From: Deltaproteobacteria bacterium
Lineage (GTDB): Bacteria; Myxococcota_A; UBA9160; UBA4427
Reading direction: 5' to 3'
Assembly: GCA_019310975.1 (NCBI GenBank)
Contig: JAFDDH010000012.1
Coordinates: forward strand, 1 to 51,118
Length of the DNA stretch: 51,118 nucleotides
Shown one piece after another: positions 1-8,259 of this stretch. Both the position numbers and the translations under genes were made by a program. Under the pieces are notes generated by a model. That model ran no database searches, was not told where the DNA came from, and saw only the letters and a program-made list of their open reading frames with translations. Positions within the stretch are counted from its first letter, which is position 1; every line of letters starts with the position of its first letter.

Positions 1-997
1 AGACTCCTGAATGTCCATCTGCGCCTTCGCATCCTCTTTGGCCTGTTTCTTCTTCAAGTCCTCGCGGGCTTTGAAGGCTCGGCGGGTGAGGGGCGTGGCG
101 CTCTGGATGCTGCCGATGGTGTTGTCGTACATCACGTCGAGGTAGTCGTGAACGCCGGTCTCTTTGTTCTTCAGGACGTTGTAGGTCACGAGGTCGTAGT
201 CGTCGTCCCGCTCCATGTCCTCGACCACGAGGCACATGGTGGCCCGCTCGAACCATGTGGTCTTGACGCCGCCGTTGTCGCCCCAGTGCTTCTGCACGGC
301 GGTAAAGAGCGGCACGCCCTTGTCGCAGATTCGGTCGCCGAGCATCTGGACGTACTGCGAGAAGTGGGAACCCTGGGCGACGAGGCCATCGGCGCGCAGG
401 AATGTGGGGCTCAGGTAGTCCCACACGAAGACCTCGGCCGGACGAGAGAACCGTTCCGATCTCACGCTGCGCGAACAACCGAACGATTCGCCGGTCGTTG
501 GCCTCGTGGTTGATGAAGCGCACCGTGGCCCCGGCCCGAGCATTCTCCTCGGCGATGTTGACGAGGAGTGCCGTCTTGTAGGAGTCGGGGGGCGCGGCCA
601 CGACAAAGAAGCCCGTGTCCTCGATGCCTGCCTCGGGGCCTAGATGCCCGCGCATCGGCTTCGGCATCAGCGCCGCCCGGTTGACAAGGCGGAGCTTCAA
701 GGTGTCCCAGTCGATGTCTCGGGGCTTCGAGAACCCGGAGGCGAGCACCACGTCGTAGCGCCCGTCTCGACGGAAGCGGGGGTACTGCTTCCCTGCTTCT
801 CGACTGATGACCTTGCGAAGGTGCGTCGGGTCACAGGCGAGTTCTTCGAGGAGCAGTTCACGCGACATCCTCTTGCCCCGTGCCTTCTCCAGCTTCGTCA
901 TGATCTGCATACGAAGGGGTAGCTCCGCACGCTCCTGCTCATTTTCCTTGTCCACACCGGCGTCGGCGGCGATGGCGTCGAAGTCGGGTGCGCTCAT
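1..997 (-). pseudogene. Frameshifted, partial DnaB/RecA-like ATPase of a mobile element
   Basis: The start ATG (997-995) has GAGGTGA just upstream and overlaps the stop of the HTH gene before it (ATGA), so the two are co-translated. The N-terminal ~130 residues look like a winged-helix-type segment, followed by AAPPDSYKTALL, a degenerate Walker A keeping the K-T pair, and VRFINHE. Near 435-475 the coding frame changes. The new frame reads EVFVWDYLSP (Walker B-like) and FSQYVQMLGDRICDKGVPLF, as in replicative-helicase/RepA-type ATPases, and stays open to the window edge. Walker A to Walker B is only about 48 residues, far shorter than the roughly 100 in DnaB, so an internal deletion probably accompanies the frameshift. 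The product is likely inactive unless this is an assembly error. The replication role is inferred from fold and from the neighbouring iteron-like array. Confidence 0.6.
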
Positions 998-1179
998 CGC
1001 TCACCTCGATTCTGGAGCTTCGGCTCGATGGCGCTGGCCGGGATGCGCCAGGAGCGGCCGATGCGGATGGCACGGAGAAAGCCGTTGTTGATGCTGCGCC
1101 ACACGGTCACGCGCGAGCAGGCGAGCAGTGCTGCGACCTCGGTGACCGTGTAGAAGTGTTCGGGGGGATTCGTACTCAT
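994..1179 (-). CDS. Excisionase-like helix-turn-helix protein (HTH_17/MerR-type)
   Basis: A 61-residue protein made almost entirely of one DNA-binding domain. The stretch YTVTEVAALLACSRVTVW followed by an I-G-R-S-W-R-I-P wing is the classic HTH_17/excisionase pattern. An excellent ribosome-binding site (AAAGGAGG, 6 bp before ATG) fixes the start. The stop overlaps the next gene's start (ATGA), placing it in one transcript with the ATPase. In integrative elements such proteins commonly act as the recombination directionality factor or a small regulator. That role is inferred here from size, domain, and the element context (XRE regulator upstream, integrase-bearing element at the other window end). 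Confidence 0.8.
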   Translation of the reverse strand: MSTNPPEHFYTVTEVAALLACSRVTVWRSINNGFLRAIRIGRSWRIPASAIEPKLQNRGER

Positions 1180-1189
1180 GTTGTCCTCC

Positions 1190-1220
1190 TTTCAAGGAAA
1201 CGTTTGGTGATGCCTTGAAA
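1190..1220. promoter_or_regulatory. Inverted repeat in the leader of the HTH/ATPase operon
   Basis: TTTCAAGG (1190-1197) and CCTTGAAA (1213-1220) form a perfect 8-bp inverted repeat with a 15-bp spacer. It lies directly upstream of the AAGGAGG ribosome-binding site of the excisionase-like gene. A TTGACA hexamer on the minus strand (1256-1251) could be a -35 box, but I see no good -10. The repeat could be an operator or an RNA stem occluding the ribosome-binding site. Confidence 0.4.
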
Positions 1221-1363
1221 TAATCGGGAGGAACAGGAATCTCGGGGCTATGTCAAAATACTTTCCCCTGCAAATTCAGCTATTTGGAGAATTGGTCGAG
1301 TGTAATCAAACGTAACTGTTCACACGGGCCTTCCGTGCTGGCCACCGGTGCCCGGAACCGAGA

Positions 1364-1656
1364 CGTGACCGCTCCACCCGTGCAGGCGCAAACGGGGTGT
1401 CGAGAGGGCACTGAGAACCACGGGAGCGTCGAAGGGGGCGGAATTGGGCGTCACATCGGTCACGTTCGGTCACGGGAGAGGTCACGCTCGCCGTGACCAA
1501 AGCGTGACACGGGGCGTGACCAAACGTGACCATCGTGACCACGAGGAAGGGGGCACAGAGAGAGAAAGAGAAGAAGAATCTCTCTCTCCTTCTCTCTACG
1601 TGCGTTTCAGCCTCCTCGCGTGTTCGGATTCGAAATACTGCCGTGTGGTGGTCACG
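1364..1656. repeat. Phased GGTCACG/CGTGACC iteron-like array
   Basis: Core array 1450-1540: GGTCACG at 1458-1464, 1468-1474 and 1480-1486, then the reverse orientation CGTGACC at 1492-1498, 1515-1521, 1525-1531 and 1534-1540, with a variant CGTGACA at 1503-1509 and a partial GTCAC at 1450-1454. Spacings are 9-12 bp, about one helical turn. The orientation switches around CTCGC (1487-1491), giving a perfect 7-bp dyad. Outlying copies sit at 1364-1370 and 1650-1656. The array lies in the gene-free stretch between the XRE gene and the HTH/ATPase operon. It is either an initiator-binding origin or a cooperative operator for the XRE protein; the sequence alone cannot decide. Confidence 0.75.
1557..1597. 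repeat. Purine tract followed by pyrimidine tract (hairpin/triplex-prone)
   Basis: Twenty-two consecutive purines (1557-1578, AG-rich) are followed without interruption by nineteen pyrimidines (1579-1597, TC-rich). The two arms are imperfectly complementary, so the region can fold as a long hairpin in either strand or form non-B DNA. It lies immediately beside the phased half-site array. Confidence 0.55.
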
Positions 1657-1755
1657 CTCGGGGTGTGTGGCTCTCGGGTGTCACGCCCGGCGCGACCGCC
1701 GACGCTGCATCCCGGCGCGTGCCGGAGTGATCGCTCGGGTTCTCGGGGAGCGGGG

Positions 1756-1780
1756 CAATTGTCGAGCGCATCGACAATTG
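1756..1780. promoter_or_regulatory. Perfect 10-bp dyad, operator-like
   Basis: CAATTGTCGA (1756-1765) and TCGACAATTG (1771-1780) form a perfect inverted repeat around GCGCA. It is AT-rich against a GC-rich background and lies 56 bp beyond the stop codon of the minus-strand XRE gene. No T-run follows in that direction, so an intrinsic terminator is less likely than a protein-binding site. The rest of 1180-1836 outside the listed repeats shows no convincing gene. Confidence 0.5.
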
Positions 1781-1836
1781 AGAGTCCGGCGCGCAGGCGA
1801 CATCGCCGAGGGGTCGTAATGCAAATCGACACGCGG

Positions 1837-2379
1837 CTAGGCCCTCGGGCGGCTCGCTTTGTCGAGTTCCGAGGCTGTGTCCCGCAGTTTGTCTGCCAGC
1901 CTCTTCAGCCGAAACTGGTGGGCCTTCCGTACACCCAGCCGGAACGCCTGCTCGCCTCGTGCCAGACGTTCCACCAGCTCGGTGCTGCGTTTGTCGTGAG
2001 CCAGGGCTTCGGCCCTAGCAGCCACAGCGTGAGACTCGGACCAGACGAGCCGTTGCACCCAGCGTGACGGTAGCCTTCGGGTGGTCTCCGCCTTCGAGGG
2101 CGGCAACAGCAACTCCAGCAGGGCCACCCCGAACGCCAGTGAGATCGCGTCCAGTTCGTTGATGGTGAAGGCACGCTCGGGACCTGTCCGGTCCCAGCCC
2201 CGTTCTAGGGCCGAGACAGTGGCCACCGAGAAGGGGCGACCTGTGACCTTCTCCAGACGCTCGCCAGCGTGCGCCTGGGTCCAGCCCTTCTCCTCGCGAA
2301 TTCTACGGACGTTCAGGGACACGATTCCGCTGGCCGTCAGAGGTTCCGGTCGCTTCGTCTTCCTCGATTTGCCTGCCAT
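1837..2379 (-). CDS. XRE-family transcriptional regulator of the mobile element
   Basis: About 180 residues. Residues ~20-80 form an XRE helix-turn-helix (NVRRIREEKGWTQAHAGERL, then VATVSALERG). The C-terminal half is a helical, charged region of unknown function rich in Arg, Glu and Ala, probably for oligomerisation. I place the start at the second in-frame ATG (2379) because GGAGGGG lies 5 bp before it, inside what would be the first codons if the upstream ATG at 2391 were used. It is transcribed in the same direction as the HTH/ATPase operon but is separated from it by 0.66 kb containing the half-site array. It is most likely the element's repressor; that is inferred from family and position. 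Confidence 0.75.
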   Translation of the reverse strand: MAGKSRKTKRPEPLTASGIVSLNVRRIREEKGWTQAHAGERLEKVTGRPFSVATVSALERGWDRTGPERAFTINELDAISLAFGVALLELLLPPSKAETTRRLPSRWVQRLVWSESHAVAARAEALAHDKRSTELVERLARGEQAFRLGVRKAHQFRLKRLADKLRDTASELDKASRPRA

Positions 2380-2415
2380 TTTCCCCTCCATGATAGCGTC
2401 ATAGGCAAAGATATC

Positions 2416-2432
2416 GGTAAACCATCGTAAAC
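2416..2432 (-). promoter_or_regulatory. Phased GTAAAC repeats in the XRE promoter region
   Basis: GGTAAAC (2416-2422) and CGTAAAC (2426-2432) are direct repeats exactly 10 bp apart in an AT-rich patch (about 2400-2465), with TATATAG next to them, 37-53 bp upstream of the XRE start. The position suits an autoregulatory operator or promoter. No clear -35/-10 pair can be assigned with confidence. Confidence 0.35.
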
Positions 2433-2674
2433 TATATAGACCATACAGAAATCTTTACTAAAGTGACCAGAAGCGCTTCCCTGGAGAGAGTCACAAACCC
2501 CCAGACGCCCGAGAATCCCCTGTGAGCGCATCGAAATCCCTGCATGGCCTACTGGGCCAACTGAACAAGGAAGTCGCTGTAGAGCAGCTTGCAGAAGCCC
2601 AGGGCGTCACGCTGGTGGCTGAGGGTGGTGGGTATCGGGAAGGATGGAATGCAGGAGTAGATCGCGTAGTTGGG

Positions 2675-2707
2675 GAGGTCCGTTGCGAGGTCCGTTTCGA
2701 GGTCCGT
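2675..2707. repeat. Three 12-bp direct repeats near the element boundary
   Basis: GAGGTCCGT occurs at 2675-2683, 2687-2695 and 2699-2707, each separated by three variable bases (12-bp period). The repeats lie about 110 bp from the point where ettA-like sequence begins (2816). Direct repeats of this size near an element end can be arm-type integrase or excisionase sites. Apart from these repeats I see nothing I can support in 2440-2815: an open frame covers it but its translation resembles nothing I recognise. Confidence 0.45.
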
Positions 2708-2815
2708 CTACTCACCAACTTCGCTATGGTGCCCATCAACGACAACACGGAGAATCCAAGGCAAAGGGAACCCATGCCGAGCCTGCAACCGTCCGCCAGC
2801 GTTACGGAAGCCTCC

Positions 2816-2987
<172 letters not shown>

Positions 2988-3010
<23 letters not shown>

Positions 3011-4271
3011 TCCGCTTCCGCCCGGCCACCCCGAGCCAGCGGAGGCCGGATCCTCGGCGTCGCATCGCCGGATGGCGCGCTCCGGCGTGAACCTCGCATG
3101 CGGGGCAGTGCTGGCGGGAGGCAGCCTGCTCTTCGTCGCCCAGGGACTTTTCGACGACGGTGCGCTGCGCGCCGTCCAGGACCACGTCATCACCTATTCG
3201 CTCAGTCGGCAAGTGGCAGAGAGCCACGAGTACTTTCGCGACTTCACCTACCCATTGCCGGCTGTGATCTTCAAGCTCCTTCTCGGCTGGCCCGGGATGG
3301 CCTTTTCGAGCGTGTTGTGGTCGCTCTGCTCGCTGATCGCATTCGCGGCCCTGATCGTGGGAATGATCGAGCTGCTGGGTGACCTCGCTGACGAGCGCGC
3401 ACTGCTGGCGCCGACCCTGGCGTGTCTCGTATGGGTCTGGTGTGTGCAGTGGGATTTCCGGGCGGTCAACGTCAATCTGGTCTTCCTGGCGATGGCCTTG
3501 TGGGGTCTGATCCGGGCGCAGGGGCAGCATTTGGTCTCGGCGGGCGCTCTGCTGGCCGCGAGCGTGGCGCTCAAACTCTATGCGGCACCGCTGATCGTCT
3601 ATCTGGCCTTTCGGGGTTGGTGGCGCGGGCTGATCTGGGCCGGCGCATTCGGTTGTGTCTTCTTCGCGTTGGCTCCGATCGTCTACTTCGGCCCGAGCGA
3701 TGCGTGGATGCTGACGGGACTCTGGCTGCGCAACGTCGTCGCGGCGATGCAGCCCGGGTTCGTCGTGGAGCTGATCGCCTACAAGGTCTCTCTCGAGTGG
3801 GTGCTACTCAGCTTCGTGGGGGGTGGTGACGAGGGGGCAGGGGGCCTGTATGCGGCGCTTCGGGGAGTTCAGCTGGGTGTCGTGCTCTGGCTGGTCGGCT
3901 ATCTCTGGCTCGGGTCCAGGCGCGGGGACTGTCGCCAAGTCGGCGAGCGTCTGCTGGCGGACGCCGGTCTGGTGCTCTCCTCGATGGTCCTGCTCTCACC
4001 GCTGGCCGAGCCGCACCACGGGGTTGTCGCACTGCTTCCCGCCACACTGCTCGCACACGTCGCACTCGACGCAGGGCGGGGGCAGAGGGCACGCATCTCG
4101 GCGGCAGCCGTGCTGGCCGGTGTGGCGCTCGCCCTGCAGGCGGCGCCCTCGGGTGCCTGGAAGGCGGCGGCCTTCACGCTGGGTCTCCTCGCCATGATCC
4201 TTTCGCTGCCGATCGTCGAGCGCATGCAGACGGGCGTGTCATCGCGCTTGATCGCCGCATCGAATTCCTGA
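2988..4271 (+). CDS. GT87/DUF2029-type membrane glycosyltransferase
   Basis: Polytopic membrane protein of up to 427 residues with about ten hydrophobic segments. [13 protein letters not shown] followed by LLLGWP and W[18 protein letters not shown] are typical of the GT87 (DUF2029) family, polyprenyl-phosphate-dependent mannosyl/arabinosyl-type transferases with an acidic residue after the first membrane helix. [20 protein letters not shown] fits the conserved K-x-x-P segment of the family. The ATG at 2988 overlaps the ettA remnant and gives a non-hydrophobic leader; ATG 3072 (M-A-R-S-G-V-N) is equally plausible as the real start. The substrate cannot be told from sequence. The following methyltransferase is in the same direction 36 bp downstream, so the two may share a transcript for surface glycan or lipid modification. 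Confidence 0.6.
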
Positions 4272-4307
4272 TAGGGTGATTCTGACAAGGGCTGGGATCA
4301 TTACACC

Positions 4308-5255
4308 ATGCTGCGAGAGCTGGGAAAGACGCTGCGCATTCGACAGCAGCCCGAGACGACGCCTTCCTGCCGCGTATGCAATGCGGCCGGCACCCGCTTC
4401 CTCTGCGATGTCCAGAACGAGCACAGCGAGACGAACTCGCTGCAGAACTACCGCTGCCAGGGCTGTGGCTCGGTGTTCGTGGGCAACCCCGTGGACAGCG
4501 ATGAGCTCGGTATCGCATACGGAAGCATGGACGCAGACCGCTACTTCGATGAGATAGAGATCGAGAACAAGCGGAAGATGCGCGGCGCCATCGAGCGACT
4601 CGACGCGCTGGTGTCGCGGTCGGCACGTCTCTTGGACGTGGGCGCCGGGAACGGTCAGTTCATCGAGCTATTGGACGAAGCGGGATATAGCGATCTGTCC
4701 GCTCACGAGATCCCGGGCGGCAATCTCTCGAAGATCGGCGCTGTGGCGTGCGAGGTCTACGAGGATTTCGACTACTCGCTCCTGCCGTCGAATACCTTCG
4801 ACGTCGTCACGCTGCTCGATGTCGTCGAGCATGTGATCGAGCCCCAGTCGCTGGTGGACGCCTGTGCGAGGGTCCTCAAACCAGACGGATTGATCTACTT
4901 CCACACGCCCGTCGTGACCCGGATCGACCGCCTGATGCATCATATGCAGGCGCTCCCGGGCCTGCGCAAAGTCGGGGCCATGTGGCAGCGCGGGCGCACG
5001 TCGATCTTCCATCTCGAGAACTATACCCCGGGATCGCTCACGCTGATCTTGGAGCGGGCCGGCTTCCGGGACATCGAAATCGAAACGAAGAACGAGCTCT
5101 CGTGGCCAGTCGAACGCTACATCCGTACCTACATGATGCGCCAGATCGGGCTGCCAGCCGCCATGGCGCCGGTCTTCGTGCCGATCTTGTCCCCGCTCAT
5201 TTCCACGAACTTCTTCAACGCCAACAAGGCGATCGTCCAGGCCCGCCTGGCCTGA
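4308..5255 (+). CDS. SAM-dependent methyltransferase with N-terminal zinc-ribbon-like cysteines
   Basis: 315 residues. The N-terminus has two CxxC pairs (C21/C24 and C50/C53) that resemble a small zinc-binding module often fused to methyltransferase_23 proteins of polysaccharide or natural-product clusters. The SAM-binding motif I is LLDVGAGNGQF (about 108-118). FDVVTLLDVVEHV and LKPDGLIYFHTP are the usual post-motif segments of class I methyltransferases. The C-terminal third (FHLENYTPGSL, then an Arg/Tyr-rich region) is compatible with a sugar or lipid acceptor. It follows the GT87-like gene in the same direction. The acceptor is unknown. Confidence 0.75.
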   Translation: MLRELGKTLRIRQQPETTPSCRVCNAAGTRFLCDVQNEHSETNSLQNYRCQGCGSVFVGNPVDSDELGIAYGSMDADRYFDEIEIENKRKMRGAIERLDALVSRSARLLDVGAGNGQFIELLDEAGYSDLSAHEIPGGNLSKIGAVACEVYEDFDYSLLPSNTFDVVTLLDVVEHVIEPQSLVDACARVLKPDGLIYFHTPVVTRIDRLMHHMQALPGLRKVGAMWQRGRTSIFHLENYTPGSLTLILERAGFRDIEIETKNELSWPVERYIRTYMMRQIGLPAAMAPVFVPILSPLISTNFFNANKAIVQARLA

Positions 5256-5418
5256 ATCGCCTTGCGGGTGCGGCACTCAGTAGAGCGCTGCGTCCGCCCT
5301 GGACATGTCGATGTCACCGGCCGTCCGCGCCCCGCATCGAATTTGCCATGGCGTGGACGACGTCGAATGCGAAGCGGCTGGACGCCGGGGATCGCTGCCC
5401 GGTATGCTGCCGGGTCTC

Positions 5419-6339
5419 ATGGTCGAGCCGATCCATTCCGACGCAGTCCCGCCCCTGCGCCAGCGCTGGCTGGCGGCGGGCGATGTACGTCTGCGCCTGC
5501 ACGAGTGGGGTGACCCCGAGGCCACGCCCGTCGTACTCTGCCATGGCTTCTTCGATCACGCCCGTGGCTTCGACCGGCTCGCGCCGCGACTGGCGTCGCG
5601 CTACCGGGTGGTGGCCCTGGACGCGCGCGGGCATGGAGACTCCGACTGGGCCGATACGTATATGTGGCCGGTCGACGTGCTCGACATCGTGCGCGTGCTG
5701 CGTGATCTCGGGCGGCCGGCGCACCTGATCGGCCACAGCAAGGGCGGGGGACAGGCCACGGACGCCGCCACGCTCGAGCCGGATCGGGTGCGCGGACTCG
5801 TCAATCTAGACGGCTTCGGCCCTCCGGATGATCAGGGCTTCAAGCGACCCGGTGCGCCCGACCAGAGCCAGATGACGATTGCACAGCGCTGCGGCGAGTA
5901 TCTCGACCGGCGCCGCAAAGCCGATCAACGCACCGTCTGGCCCGCCTACCCCTCCTTCGAGGATCTCGTGGCGCGGCGCGGTGAGCAGAATCCGGGCCTG
6001 GATTCCGAGTGGCTGCGCTACTTCGTCTACCACGCGGCACGCGCGCACGACGACGGCTGGCGCTGGAAGGCGGACCCACAGATGGTGGCGGGCGGCTTCG
6101 GCCCATTCAAGCCGGAGTGGATCGGGCCGAGCTGGCAGCAGCTCCGCTCGCCCATGCTGGCGGTGATCGGATCGAAGCCAGACACCTGGGGTCCCCTGCC
6201 CGAGAAGCTGCTGCAACGTAGGCTCAAGTATGTGCAGCACCTCGAGCGCGTCACCATCGAGGGCGCGGGCCACTTCATTCACATGCAGGAGCCGGAGTCC
6301 CTGGCCGACCACGTGCTCGAATTTCTGGGGCGTGCATGA
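5419..6339 (+). CDS. Alpha/beta hydrolase
   Basis: About 306 residues with a complete fold: CHGFFDHARG oxyanion region, DARGHGDSDW, nucleophile elbow GHSKGG (Ser107) and the C-terminal catalytic His in GAGHFIHMQEP. The start is set at 5419 because the upstream in-frame codons (from 5305) give low-complexity Arg/Gly sequence with no homology features. The pattern fits soluble epoxide hydrolase/haloalkane-dehalogenase-like or carboxylic-ester hydrolases; the substrate cannot be predicted. The stop overlaps the start of the next alpha/beta hydrolase (ATGA), so the two are translationally coupled and probably diverged from a duplication. Confidence 0.8.
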   Translation: MVEPIHSDAVPPLRQRWLAAGDVRLRLHEWGDPEATPVVLCHGFFDHARGFDRLAPRLASRYRVVALDARGHGDSDWADTYMWPVDVLDIVRVLRDLGRPAHLIGHSKGGGQATDAATLEPDRVRGLVNLDGFGPPDDQGFKRPGAPDQSQMTIAQRCGEYLDRRRKADQRTVWPAYPSFEDLVARRGEQNPGLDSEWLRYFVYHAARAHDDGWRWKADPQMVAGGFGPFKPEWIGPSWQQLRSPMLAVIGSKPDTWGPLPEKLLQRRLKYVQHLERVTIEGAGHFIHMQEPESLADHVLEFLGRA

Positions 6340-7025
6340 AGCTTCGCCACGGGCGCGTGGACATCGTTCTCCACGAGCGCGATGCGGGCCGATCGGATTG
6401 CCTGCCACTGCTGCTGCTGCATCAAGTCGGCGGCAGCTCGGCGGACTGGCCCGAGCGCGACGAGTCGCTCGGCTGGCCGGGGCCCGTCCATGCCCTCGAC
6501 TTCGCGGGCCACGGTGAATCCGCCCACGTGGTCGGGGGCGGCTATTACCCGGAGTACCACCTGGCCGACGCCGACCTGGCTCTCGAGGCCATCGGTGACC
6601 GCGCCGCGGTGGCGGGGGCGGGCGGCGGGGCGTATGTCGCCCTGCTCCTGGCGGGGGCCCGCCCCGACCGCGTCCCGGCCGCGCTTCTGCTGCCCGGGCG
6701 CGGCTTGGCGGGGGGCGGTGATGCGCCCGAATTCTCCGAGCTCGACATGCCCAGCTTCGACGAATGGGAGGAACAGGTTTCGGCGGATGCACGCCGCTAC
6801 CGCCCCGGCACCGACCGCGGCGTGTCCCGCTGCGAGCGGGACCTGCGGCCGCTCGATTACGTGAAGCCCTTCGCAGAGGCCAGCAACCGACTGCTGCTCT
6901 CCCGGGACCTTCCCGTTGCAGAGGCTCCTGGCTGGCTGCGCATGGCTGCCGATGCCGAGTGCAGCGAGATGGCTCCAGCCGGTCTGGGAGAGGGGATCCG
7001 GCGGCTGGCCAAACGCACTGCCTGA
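6336..7025 (+). CDS. Alpha/beta hydrolase-fold protein lacking the nucleophile serine
   Basis: 229 residues, coupled by an ATGA overlap to the preceding hydrolase. The fold markers are present (LLLLHQVGGSSADW, DFAGHGES), but the nucleophile elbow reads AGAGGGAYVA: glycine replaces Ser/Cys/Asp in the G-x-Nuc-x-G position. The C-terminal part is short and lacks a clear G-x-x-H catalytic histidine. It is therefore probably a non-catalytic subunit, a binding protein or a decaying paralogue of its partner. The reading frame itself is intact and has normal base composition. Confidence 0.65.
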   Translation: MKLRHGRVDIVLHERDAGRSDCLPLLLLHQVGGSSADWPERDESLGWPGPVHALDFAGHGESAHVVGGGYYPEYHLADADLALEAIGDRAAVAGAGGGAYVALLLAGARPDRVPAALLLPGRGLAGGGDAPEFSELDMPSFDEWEEQVSADARRYRPGTDRGVSRCERDLRPLDYVKPFAEASNRLLLSRDLPVAEAPGWLRMAADAECSEMAPAGLGEGIRRLAKRTA

Positions 7026-7137
7026 GCCGCCGGCACGGGCCACCGCGCGTTCGCCGATCCAGTCCGTGCAGCGGGCGAGCGGCAGGAAGGCCTCAGACCC
7101 AGATGGCGATGGCCTGCAGGGTGCCGACGCAGCGCCT

Positions 7138-8259
7138 CTACTCGGTCGGCGTCAGCGATTGGAGCCGCTCGAGGGCGTCGTAGTAGCCGTCGATCAGGTC
7201 CGAGACCACCGCCTTGGTGGGCTGGATCTGGTTCATCGAACCGACGATCTGACCGACCGGATTGAAGGCGACGGGCTGCGCCTTGTCGGCGTAGAGGTGC
7301 GTCCGGCCGATCATGTCGCGGGTCACCATGCCCTGCAGCGGCATCCCGAGCGGCTCGGGCGTGTCGGCGCGCTCCCAGGCCTCGGTCCATTCGTTGCGCA
7401 GCATGCGCGCGGGCTTGCCGGTGACCGAGCGCGATCGCACGGTGTCGCGGCTGGTCGCCTTCAGGTACGACTCCTTCTGCGCCATCGCACCCATCGCCTC
7501 CTTGGTGGTCAGCCAGATGGAACCGGACCAGACACCGGCCGCGCCCATCGCCATCGCGGCGGCGACCTGCCGGCCGTTGCCAATGCCGCCCGCGGCCAGG
7601 ACCGGCGTCGGTGCGACGGCGTCGATCACCTCGGGCCAGAGCACGACGCTGCCGACCTCGCCGGTGTGCCCTCCGCCCTCGTAACCCTGGGCGATGATGA
7701 TGTCCACGCCGGCTTCCTTGTGCTTCATCGCTTGGTAGGCGTTGCCACAGAGTGCGGCGATCAGACGACCGGTGCCCTGCACCGATTGAATGACGTCCGG
7801 CGGCGGTGTGCCCAGTGCGTTGGCGAGCAGCACCACCTTGTCGTGGGAGAGTGCAACCTCGACCTGGGGCAACGCGGTGGCGAGCGTCCAGCCCAGGAGG
7901 CCGTCGCTGCGATCCTCCTCGGGCAGCTCGGGCACGCCGGCGTCCTTCAGCAGCTTGGCCGCGAAATCCTTGTGCTCCTGCGGGACCGATGCGCGCAGCT
8001 GCTCCTGCAGCTTCTCTGGATCCAGCTCCCCCATGCCCTCGTATTTGCCCGGGATGACGGTGTCGACGCCGTAGGGCTTGTCGCCAATGCGCTCGTCGAT
8101 CCAGGCCAGCTCGGTCTCGAGCTGCGCCGGTGAAAAGCCCACTGCGCCCAGAACGCCGATGCCGCCGGCCTTGCTGACCTCGACCACCACGTCGCGGCAG
8201 TGCGTGAAGGCGAAGATGGGAATGTCGATCCCGAGGCGGTCGCAGAGTTCGGTGTGCAT
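7138..8259 (-). CDS. Nitronate monooxygenase (2-nitropropane dioxygenase family)
   Basis: 373 residues from ATG 8259 (MHTELCDRLGIDIPIF); a longer frame upstream gives no family sequence. FMN-binding TIM-barrel features are clear: GVLGAVGFS near the N-terminus, IIAQGYEGGGHTG and PVLAAGGIGNGRQVAAAMAM with GAAGVWSGS, the phosphate-binding segments of the family. Class I nitronate monooxygenases oxidise propionate-3-nitronate and related toxins, but members of this family in such genomes are often of unknown substrate. It converges with the alpha/beta hydrolases and is divergent from recQ. Confidence 0.85.
   Translation of the reverse strand: MHTELCDRLGIDIPIFAFTHCRDVVVEVSKAGGIGVLGAVGFSPAQLETELAWIDERIGDKPYGVDTVIPGKYEGMGELDPEKLQEQLRASVPQEHKDFAAKLLKDAGVPELPEEDRSDGLLGWTLATALPQVEVALSHDKVVLLANALGTPPPDVIQSVQGTGRLIAALCGNAYQAMKHKEAGVDIIIAQGYEGGGHTGEVGSVVLWPEVIDAVAPTPVLAAGGIGNGRQVAAAMAMGAAGVWSGSIWLTTKEAMGAMAQKESYLKATSRDTVRSRSVTGKPARMLRNEWTEAWERADTPEPLGMPLQGMVTRDMIGRTHLYADKAQPVAFNPVGQIVGSMNQIQPTKAVVSDLIDGYYDALERLQSLTPTE

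Noticed and set aside
2522-2815. 5' part of a 162-codon frame fused to the ettA fragment as a real gene
   Set aside because: No recognisable domain, no ribosome-binding site, and low-complexity E-V-R repeats arise from the 12-bp DNA repeats.
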